64,000 nt of DNA from contig CM057230.1 in the NCBI GenBank assembly GCA_029891385.1, positions 39,899,858 through 39,963,857 of the forward strand, given 5' to 3'. The notes beneath the pieces are model-generated. The model saw only the letters and a list, made by a program, of their open reading frames with translations. It searched no databases and was not told the origin of the DNA. Positions 56,449 to 64,000 of this stretch are shown here, piece after piece. Positions within the stretch are counted from its first letter, which is position 1. Every line of letters begins with the position of its first letter. Source of the stretch: Erythroxylum novogranatense (Eukaryota; Streptophyta; Magnoliopsida; Malpighiales; Erythroxylaceae). The position numbers and the translations under genes are program-made.

Positions 56449-56827
56449 ATAAAAACGTGAATTAAAGAGGGAGAAGAGTGAAAAACAAAAATAGGAGAGA
56501 AGAAGAGAGGTTTCAGTGAAAAAGAAAAGAAGAGAAATCAAGTTGTTAAGGTAGGTTAACCATCTTTTCTTCTTGCTTTATTAAAGGAATGGGTTGTATT
56601 GAGGATGAAGGAGTTAGAGAGAAAAGAGGATTGTGTGAGAAGAAGATGGATTAGGATAATCCAACTGATTTTAGGGTTTCTAAAATAGATCTTAGGTTTT
56701 CTACCTAGATGGACTATGAGTAGGTTAGATTTGAGTTTAATTTGTGTTTATTACAATTTTGTGATTTTTGAAGTTTATAAATATTTTTATTGGAATGTTG
56801 TTTTGAATGGAACCTTGGTTGTTTTAG

Positions 56828-56898
56828 GAAACAAACGGAATCTTACCTAAGAGCAAAGGGAAAGGCAAGCTTGACTTGGATTTTTGCAAACTAATTAG
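56828..56898 (+). other. Putative 71-nt leader exon of LTR E
   Basis: From GAAACAAACGG after TTGTTTTAG to CTAATTAG before GTGGGTAAC. Introns of 277 nt (56551-56827) and 619 nt (56899-57517) would flank it. The size and signals match those of other families although the sequence does not. Confidence 0.45.
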
Positions 56899-57377
56899 GT
56901 GGGTAACATATTGACAGTTATAATGTAATTGGGCAAATTCTTACCTATATATATATGTTGAAATTGATTTGTTTGAAATTGTCTTGTTTGCAAATGTTGA
57001 AAATGCATAATGAAATATGACTATGTTATACCTCAAAAGAGATCATGGCATTTTGTATTAAATGAAAAGAAGACAAAGCATAAAAGTATGCGCATATGAG
57101 AAAATGGTTATGGAATTTTGTTTGGGCAAGAATAGAACCATTCTGTTTGTCATATGCACGTTGACAAGAGCCTTCTCCTAGCAACCTACTTGTGGCATAT
57201 GAGCTTCGAAATTGGACTCATTCTGTTTATGGGGTAAACTTCGGTTTCTCCATTCTGTTTCTATGGAACCCTCGAACCATTTATTGTGTATTGCATCTTT
57301 AATTTGTCATGTATGATGCATCTGAGTGTTATGTGTTATGGGCATTAAACTAAATTGAAGACTGCTTGAATTACTGA

Positions 57378-57380
<3 letters not shown>

Positions 57381-57422
<42 letters not shown>
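57381..57422. repeat. (CA)n microsatellite
   Basis: About 21 uninterrupted CA units inside the E 3' LTR, in putative intron 2. The 5' LTR copy of this region is deleted, so the two cannot be compared. Confidence 0.95.
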
Positions 57423-57428
<6 letters not shown>

Positions 57429-57992
57429 TATGTTTTAATTTGTGGTCAATTGCCTATGACTATAAATATGTTAGTCACTGAACTGTGTAGCTCACCCCAA
57501 TATTCCCTCCTGTGCAGAACCAGAAGGTTAACAATCCTTACAAGGCATCGAAAACTCTAATATATTAAAAACTTTTGTAACTAAGTTAGTACGATCACTT
57601 TTGGATAGCTTCATAAGCATGTTAAACATTGAGCATCCTATATATGTTGTACTTTATGTTAAGCCCTTGTTTATAATGTTATTATGTAATTAAAGTTATG
57701 TATGAGTTTCTGTTGATTTGGCAAATGAGTTTAGAACTGAAAAGTTCCCCAGGCATGTGTGCATGTTTCTTTTTTAGTTGTACAATTCATAATCTAAGTC
57801 TTTCATAGGTGTATAAATTATGTACTAACTTTAGGGGAAATACTGGACTCATTTAGGCTAAATTGATCAAATTTGTCTTCTAGGAAGTTGTAGCTTATCT
57901 TTCTAGCTTTCCAATGGTATAAAATATGAAATTTTTGGATATTAGAGTCAAAAGTTATGGTCTTTATAAGTGGAGATGCTCAGGAGTATTGG

Positions 57993-58290
57993 ATGTATTG
58001 TCTAGTGATGAAGTATTGTCTGGTGATGACGTATCATTTGGTGATGATGGTTCGTCTAGTGAGGATGTATAGTTTGGTGAGAACGCTTCGTCTGGTGAGG
58101 ATAGGTCGTTTTGTGAGGTCACTTTGTCTGGTGAGGACGTATCTTCTGATGATGATGTATTGTCTGGTGAGGACGCTTCGTCTGGTGAGGACACTTCATC
58201 TAGTGAGGACGGATCGTTTAGTGAGGGTGCTTCATCTGGTGAGGACGTATCATTTGGTGAGGACATATCGTCTGATGATGTCATATCCTC
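57993..58290. repeat. 18-bp minisatellite in E 3' LTR
   Basis: About 16-17 copies of an 18-bp unit such as TCGTCTGGTGAGGACGCT. Because 18 is a multiple of three, frames on both strands stay open and give serine/glutamate/aspartate-rich or leucine/valine/arginine-rich translations up to 123 codons long. These are not genes. The 5' LTR is broken at the right edge of this array. Confidence 0.92.
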
Positions 58291-58967
58291 TGATGCACTG
58301 TTCATCTGGTCCCATTTTTATCCTTTAGACGATAGAATTTTCCTTTGAGGTCTTCATGAAAGTTGTATATTTGGAAGTCCTCTTCACAACCATTCAAAAA
58401 AGACCTAAATATGAAATATCTAGTGAAAGTTATGCTAATTGTTCCAAGATAGGTACAACGTGATTGAGGACATGAGCATGGTTGATTGTTTTGGTCATAA
58501 CTTTATAACCCGACCTCCAAATTGAGTAATTTTTAAACCAATAGATTCCCGACTCATTTTCCTATCTCTTAATAAAATTTGTAGTTTTTGGGGTCGATTT
58601 GAAAGAGATTGATGGAAGGAAAATGAGGGATTGATCGGAGGGGCATAACTAGGTTATGAACACACTTTGGATTTTTAAGCATATCTTAAGATATAGAGCT
58701 CCGAATGAGAAGGTTCTTGTTTCAAAATAAACTAGAGGCATAGAGATACCATTGTCTTGAAGAATTCAAATTGTGATGCTGGTGATGGGCTGCTGTGGAT
58801 AGGCCACCCTTGTGAGATGATGACAAAGTGAGGGTTCATTGAAATAACCCTATAAGGAAACCCGCTCATATTTTTTGACTCTGGAATGATAGTTGGGCTT
58901 CGAAAATGGAACCCAACATTTTTGTGATATCAGAGTGATTGTTGGGCTCTAGAAACGGGGACCAACA

Positions 58968-59278
58968 ACAAGCTGAAGAGAGGGTTTGGGAAAGAAAATG
59001 AAAAGTTAAAATGGGATAAATTTAGGTGGGGATAGGAAAAATGGAAAATAAATGTACGATGAAATTCTTGAATGGCCAGGTATATATAAATTAAAATGAG
59101 AAAAGGAGTTGATGTATTTAGGGAAAAAGGGGCATACTTAATCCTAAGGTTTATCTATGTTGGCAAATTAAACCCTACCATTTAAGAAACATTCAAATTC
59201 AACCCTAAGTTAATAAAAAAAAGACATAAAAACTGATGACAGTGTGACACTGTCAAGTTTCTACCATGTTAGAAATGA
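58968..59278. other. AT-rich DNA between element E and solo LTR G, nothing recognised
   Basis: A 310-bp stretch with ACCCTA-containing low-complexity text and no gene or element signature. It is the left flank of the G insertion. Confidence 0.6.
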
Positions 59279-59616
59279 CGTGAAGTAACACCCCACTCTC
59301 GTAAGACCCAGACCCGACATCGATGGTAATATCCGAGTCCGTACTCTGCGAGGGTGGCGTGATACATCACTTAGTCAAAAGACAGTACAAATTTTTGTTT
59401 TGAAACAATCATGCAGTTACATTATATGTATATTGCGGAGAACAATTTACATATCAAATCTGGTAAAAACATTGACCACGAGGTTCCTCTTATAAATACC
59501 CAATAATATATAACCAAAGCCCTCACACTAATGCAGACGCAACTGATTCCGTCCTCTTCTATTACTCTCAAGCGATCACTATACACCCGTTGCCTAACGG
59601 GGTATTCTTCTGAGTC

Positions 59617-61083
59617 CTGAAAAATAATTGCAAATTTTGGGTGAGTTTTGCAAACTCAATGAGTGACCATCATTCATGGTCCGCTCAATCATGTAACCAA
59701 AATCAATTTATAACCTATAATCATATTTCTGTCTATTTGATCTCATTTTTTTCATTCATTTTTTTTGCAAACCACATACATATAACTTTATCTCATAATA
59801 CACTTTTACAAAATTGCCCATTTACACAATTACAGAAATCCACATTCATATACCCCATTTTTGATACATACACATTTCACTCACTTACCCTTTATTATCA
59901 TTTTGCTGTGACTGAGTGCCTAAATTGTCCCATTGAAGGGCTCATTAAAATCTGTCCCTTATCCAATGCTGGATACAGGGCTCATCAAACGTTGAGCCTG
60001 AGGCTTTGAATCACTCACAAGCTCGAAGTTCATTTACGCACGTTGAGCTAAAAGCTCTGATCGGTGGCAACTCTAGTCGACAGCCCTAAAATTTCATACA
60101 ACGCTAGGCATATAACAATATTTCATACATTTTACAATTTGTTGTACCCCATGACTGTTATCACATCAATATATGACATTTTTTTTGTCATTCAATCAAA
60201 CATATCAAATCAAATGCAGCATGTAACACTTTTTAAATTTATTTCAGTGTTGTGACCGAGCGTCTGTACTGTCCCTATAAGGGCACATCAATCATTGAGC
60301 TATAGGCTCTGGAACTGTCCCATTAAGGGCTCATTAATCGTTGAGCTTGTAGCTCTGAAACTTTTCCATTAAGGGCTCATTAATCGTTGAGCTTGTAGCT
60401 CTGAAACTGTCCCATTAAGGGCTCATTAATCGTTGAGCTTGTAGCTCTGAAACTGTGCCATTAAGGGCTCATTAATCGTTGAGCTTGTAGCTCTGAAACT
60501 GTGCCATTAAGGGCTCATTAATCGTTGAGCTTGTAGCTCTAAAACTATCCCATTAAGGGCTCATTAATCGTTGAGCTTGTAGCTCTGAAATTGTCCCATT
60601 AAGGGCTCATTAATCGTTGAGCTTGTAGCTCTGAAACTGTCCCATAAGGGCTCATTAATCGTTGAGCTTATAGCTCTGAAACTATGGCTGCTCCGGTCAC
60701 AACTATCATTAACTGATTTTGCATTCATGCACGTATTCATTTATGCCACAATTCAATCACTTAAATCACGTATTCATTTATGCCACAGTTCAATCACTTA
60801 AATCACGTATTCATTTATTCCACAGTTCAATCACTTAAATCACGTATTCATTTATCACAATCATTTCCAAATTATCACAATCGAACAATTTATTCACAAT
60901 TTTTCACATTAAAAACACAATCACAATTTCACATACCCATAACACTTCTATATTATATCATTTCAATACTCTGGACCTTCTGTCCGAAGTTCACAATCAA
61001 CACTGTCCCACCATTATTCTCCAGAGAATTAAAATCACTGAATTATAACACTTAATAATTGGAGAACCGTCTAGGTCACTCAC
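59617..61083 (-). other. Putative intron 2 of LTR G leader
   Basis: The sense strand shows GTCAG|GTGAGTGACC at 61083 and ATTATTTTTCAG|GACTC at 59617 (1,467 nt, the longest of the set). The extra length comes from the 46-bp hairpin array at 60270-60690. The GAGTTTTGCAAACTC hairpin lies just before the acceptor, as in A, B, C and H. Confidence 0.5.
60270..60690 (-). repeat. 46-bp tandem repeat, about 8 copies, in LTR G
   Basis: The unit contains GGGCTCATTAATCGTTGAGC and TTGTAGCTCTGAAACTGTCC. About eight near-identical copies plus one diverged copy at the left. Each carries GAGCTTGTAGCTC, an inverted repeat able to form a short hairpin on either strand. Copies differ by one to three bases (TGTCCC, TGTGCC, TTTTCC), so the array is young or homogenised. 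Confidence 0.93.
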
Positions 61084-61148
61084 CTGACTTCCGCGCTAAC
61101 GCCTGGAAGTCTCGGCAACGTCGGTGGGCTGACATTCCAAATGTTCCT
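61084..61148 (-). other. Putative 65-nt leader exon of LTR G
   Basis: The sense strand begins AGGAACATTTGG after CTTGTGATAG and ends GGAAGTCAG before GTGAGTGACC. ACTTCC and GGAAGT, 12 bases apart, form an inverted repeat directly upstream of the donor. Confidence 0.52.
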
Positions 61149-61564
61149 CTATCACAAGTCAGAACACATTTATTATACCCATCGTCCAATTCAGAAATAA
61201 TGCACATGTAGCAATTTTAAAGACATATACTAAGCACTTTCGTGACATTCCCGGCACATCCCAACAATTTTCCCGTCACTGACTTTTCTCAATATCAAAA
61301 CTCAAAAGACACTAAAAATATTCAATTTGTTTCAGAAAAATCCAAAAATTAATCTCCAATTAGATATGGATTATCCCTTGGTTGAAACCACGTTTTACAC
61401 TGCACTTCCATCCAAAATTGAGGACTTTAAAAGACTGATTTAACACTTCCCTTTTTCATAAACGTATCGACTCTTGCCTCTAGTTCATAACAAATCCGAA
61501 ATTATCTCATTTACATATCGGTGCAAAAGGTTATGGTTTAAAACCAAAACATAATTTGTCCAGG

Positions 61565-61705
61565 AACAGTAGCTCGCCGCGGAGAAGGTTGAGCTCGCTG
61601 CGGCGAGGGCATAAGTGTGCGCCGCGGTGTGCATTCTCGCCTACGCCGCGATGTGCACGTTTGCCTGCGCCACGGCATGCGCATGAGCACGTCGCGATGT
61701 GCAAG
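61565..61705 (-). repeat. CpG-rich minisatellite in LTR G
   Basis: Repeated text of the type CTCGCCGCGG, GCTGCGGCGA, GCGCCGCGGTGTGC and CACGTCGCGATGTGC with a rough spacing of 22-24 bp. It lies in putative intron 1, as in A and C. Frames of about 80 codons here are composition artefacts. Confidence 0.85.
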
Positions 61706-62089
61706 TCTTGTAAGCCTACCGAAACCAAATTTCTCACCCATTTCAATCCAATTTCTCCCATTTTTCGAAACATAACTCATCTAAACACTTAAACATCACT
61801 TATACTTCATTTTCAACTCATTTAAAACCAATATTGTTCACAAAACAATCAAAATTCATCCATACCCGATAACCCTAAAAACCAAACATATAAATCACCC
61901 ATTCTACATCTTTTAATACTCAAAACAAGAATCAATCAACTAATCAAGAGGAAAGAGGCTAAAACTTACTTGATTTAGCTCTCAAAATCCATAAACTCTT
62001 CGTGATTTCGTCGAAAACCCTTTTCTTCTTCTCTTCCTCTTCTTCTTCCACGGTTCCTCCTCTTTTTCCCATTTTCAAACCCTAATTCC

Positions 62090-62102
62090 CTTTTTATACC
62101 CC
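62090..62102 (-). promoter_or_regulatory. TATA box of solo LTR G
   Basis: The sense strand reads GGGGTATAAAAAG, a good plant TATA box. A GA-rich leader (about 62065-61970) follows, ending at AATCAA|GTAAGTTTT. The distance to the donor agrees with E. The start site is inferred. Confidence 0.55.
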
Positions 62103-62697
62103 TACTAATTATGAAAAGTCCATTTTGCCCCCTTCCTTTAACCTTAAGCCTTAAAATCTTAAGTATCATGCCCAAATTGCCCTTATACAAATTCTTATAA
62201 CTTTACTATTTCAATTCAGAAATTCAGACTCTTAAGGACTAAATTGAGGTTCAATTCTTTAAGAATCAATCACTTTCATGCCTATCAATGTCCAATTCAA
62301 TCAATTCATTCACTTTGACTTTCATAAATCTCTCCAAATTTCAATGACTCATGCTAAAACAAAATTCCTAAATCATGTCTTTAATTGGAGTGTCAATTAG
62401 ACAGTCATTTTCAATACCGGAAATCTCATCGGTACCCACTTTACAATTTTATGCAGAATACACATTAATCACTTCAATTCAATTTTCCAAACACACAAAT
62501 TCACATTTTTCACAAAGACACAAAAGCCAGGAATTGTCACGAGTGCATGTACAATCTTGTGCATTTGCAAAAAATCACTTTTCATATCTGTATAGGGGCC
62601 ATTATGTGCAAATATGCAGAAATACATGTACAATATCACAACCCAATCCAAGTTTACTATTATATCCTTCCCATCGGTGACGGGATGTTACACGTGA

Positions 62698-64000
62698 CAT
62701 ATATTTATAATATTTTAATGTTGATGTAGGTCCCACATAGCCATATGATAGTGTAACTTAAGTAATTAACTTATTAACTTAACTAATTGACCTATTAACT
62801 TTAATTTAGTTCCCAAATTATTAGAAGCATATAAAAACTCTAATTCCTAAAATTCCTAAGTTAGTTTTGAAATCCATAATAGCATTTATCTTCATAGGTT
62901 TATCTGTGTAAGTTGAATCTATTTACTAATTATCCCCAGTATAGAAGACGTATGTCCATTAGCAAGTGTTTATAATCTTATGTCATCTCCCTCATTCATA
63001 GCCTTTCATCACTGTTGCACATCACCATCGTCACAATATATGGTTCGCAATTTATTTTACTTTTTTTTCCTAGGTTTTGTTTGTTTAGCCATTTTTTTCA
63101 AAAGCGATGCTATGAAATGGAGGAATATTGTGGAAGTTGGTGTTTAATTGCTTAGTTAATGAGAGGGAAGGCATGAGTTGTGTGATGAGAGGTGTTTCTT
63201 TGGTGGCTACCTTGTAAAAGATATAAATAAGGATAACAATGTATGCAATCTAGATATTGTTGTCATTTTAGGTTTATCTTCAATCAAACCTTAAGTAGTA
63301 AGGGAATTTGGGTGTTTTTTCGAAGAACTTTTTAATTTTTAATGTTTTTCCTATTTAATATTATGTGTTTGATGACTATTTAATCGACGACAAAAATGAG
63401 GATAATTTAATATTCTATGATTGGTGACTGTGTAGTAGAGGACACAAATGAGGATAATTTACATTCTTCCTTATAATTGACATTCATACCTTAAGTAGTA
63501 GGGAAGTTTAAGGATTTATACTTATGTTTATCTCCAATGATGTTATTCTATTGGAGAAAAAGAAGTATTAGTTGATTGATACTTCTTAAGCTTTTTGTGT
63601 TTGCAGTACATTGGAATTGATTTATTTATATTTGGCTTATTTGAAAGATTATCTCATTTTGGACCTAGTTGAAAATTTGTCTTATCTTGGAACTAGTTGA
63701 CCTAATTGCATAACTATAATTTCATCACCTAGAAAAAATTATCTTATATTTGGCAATGATGCTTTCTTTGTAGGTGAACTTACATTGTGATTTCTTTAAT
63801 ATACAGATGGAATCATTAACATCGACTAAAAAAATAGTAAGTTCAAATGTAGGAAATATGGTTGCTATTATAGGATAAAAAGCCCCATTAAGGACTTCTT
63901 AGAGACATTATAATTCCGATAGGAGATTTATTGGCCCCTGAATTTTTCTTATAAATAAGCATGATTAAGTTAATTTTTGGATCTCACTAGATTAATATAT
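62698..64000. other. AT-rich flank, no gene recognised
   Basis: 1.3 kb of AT-rich DNA with no frame above 60 codons and no element signature. Two weak echoes occur: ACCTTAAGTAGTA(A)GGGAA at 63288 and 63489, and AATGAGGATAATTTA at 63397 and 63446. It is the continuation of the DNA that received solo LTR G. Confidence 0.6.

Larger units (their letters stand above)
6023..58967 (+). mobile_element. Element E: Ty3/gypsy retrotransposon, 5'-truncated, host of the nest
   Basis: Removing three insertions (7045-20372, 22362-49938, 52096-55688) leaves about 8.4 kb. This consists of a partial 5' LTR (6023-6722), primer-binding site (6728), gag, protease, RT, RNase H, integrase with a chromodomain-like tail, polypurine tract (about 56150-56165) and a 2.8-kb 3' LTR (56166-58967). 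Integrase after RT is the gypsy order, and the tail suggests a chromovirus of Tekay/Del type. Many stops are consistent with CpG or CHG deamination (for example CGA to TGA). It is the oldest element in the window, because all others lie inside it or beside it. Confidence 0.92.
56166..58967 (+). repeat. Element E 3' LTR (2.80 kb)
   Basis: Runs from TGTGGGACCCTAAAATTT to GGGGACCAACA. Its last 689 bp match the truncated 5' LTR. It has a TATA-like TTTATAAGAGG (56438-56448), a GA-rich leader, donor TTAAG|GTAGGTTAACC (56551), acceptor TTGTTTTAG|GAAAC (56827), exon 56828-56898, donor ATTAG|GTGGGTAAC (56899) and acceptor CTCCTGTGCAG|AACC (57517). It also has (CA)21 and an 18-bp minisatellite. ACAAG after it may be the target duplication, but the left side is lost. 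Confidence 0.88.
59284..62692 (-). mobile_element. Solo LTR G (3.41 kb)
   Basis: On the plus strand it runs from AGTAACACCCCACTCTCG (first base T to A) to GGTGACGGGATGTTACA. It is flanked by CGTGA (59279-59283 and 62693-62697). It resembles A and B at both ends (GATATTACCATCGAT, GATGTTACA), so it belongs to the same wider group. It has no primer-binding site or internal domain. The predicted leader is on the minus strand: TATA 62090-62102, donor 61969, exon 61084-61148, donor 61083 and acceptor 59617. Confidence 0.92.

Noticed and set aside
57957..58348. Acidic serine-rich or leucine-valine-arginine-rich proteins on both strands
   Set aside because: They arise from an 18-bp tandem repeat whose length is a multiple of three.
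60270..60690. CRISPR-like array
   Set aside because: The 46-bp units are contiguous repeats without unique spacers, inside a plant LTR.
61531..61792. Arginine-rich frames on both strands in LTR G
   Set aside because: They lie in the CpG minisatellite and reflect its composition.

Overview
This window is AT-rich flowering-plant (probably eudicot) nuclear DNA, and it is almost entirely transposable elements. I found no intact host gene, no rRNA or tRNA gene and no CRISPR array. Every recognisable protein fragment is a broken gag or pol piece of a Ty1/copia or Ty3/gypsy element. This looks like repeat-rich, pericentromeric-type heterochromatin. I use letters for the elements.

Layout. Positions 1-6022 hold a minus-strand Ty1/copia element: its 3' LTR runs off the left edge, and its 5' LTR is cut off after about 130 bp. 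It abuts the 5'-truncated end of a plus-strand Ty3/gypsy element, E (6023-58967), which is the oldest shell of a nest. E's gag-pol is read in four pieces (6919-7044, 20373-22361, 49939-52095, 55689-56165) separated by three insertions with recognisable 5-bp target duplications. H (7045-20372) is a solo LTR that itself holds the complete two-LTR element A (10403-19656, minus). C (22362-49938) is a minus-strand gypsy element. C holds the solo LTR D (28592-34292), which in turn carries a hAT-type DNA transposon (29200-30744); C also holds the complete two-LTR element B (36636-48186, plus), inserted in its 5' LTR. F (52096-55688) is a solo LTR of the same family as D. To the right, solo LTR G (59284-62692, minus) sits in unassigned AT-rich DNA, and 62698-64000 has no recognisable feature. 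Nesting order gives relative age: E, then C, F and H, then A, B and D, then the hAT element.

A and B have LTRs of 2.9 and 3.9 kb and 3.4-3.7 kb internal domains. Those domains keep a primer-binding site, a polypurine tract and a remnant of the usual gypsy gag-pol tail, but no gag or pol could be recognised. They look like large non-autonomous retrotransposon derivatives.

The most interesting signal is in the LTRs, not in the genes. Six of the LTR families (A, B, C, E, G, H), although very divergent, share what looks like one spliced-leader layout: a leader ending in a GTAAG-type donor, an intron, a 61-71 nt exon starting at ...TAG|AGG or similar, a second donor GTGAGTAACC (or a close variant), a second intron full of short hairpins, and an acceptor such as TTTTTCAG|G. 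The D/F family shows the second intron clearly and the first one weakly. The same LTRs also share short CpG-rich minisatellites in AT-rich surroundings and degenerate modules of about 180 bp. None of this is explained by coding capacity, and it is the main candidate for an undescribed system.

Limits. All boundaries were read by eye. Splice sites, promoters and family relationships are inferences from aligned motifs, not from RNA or database searches.
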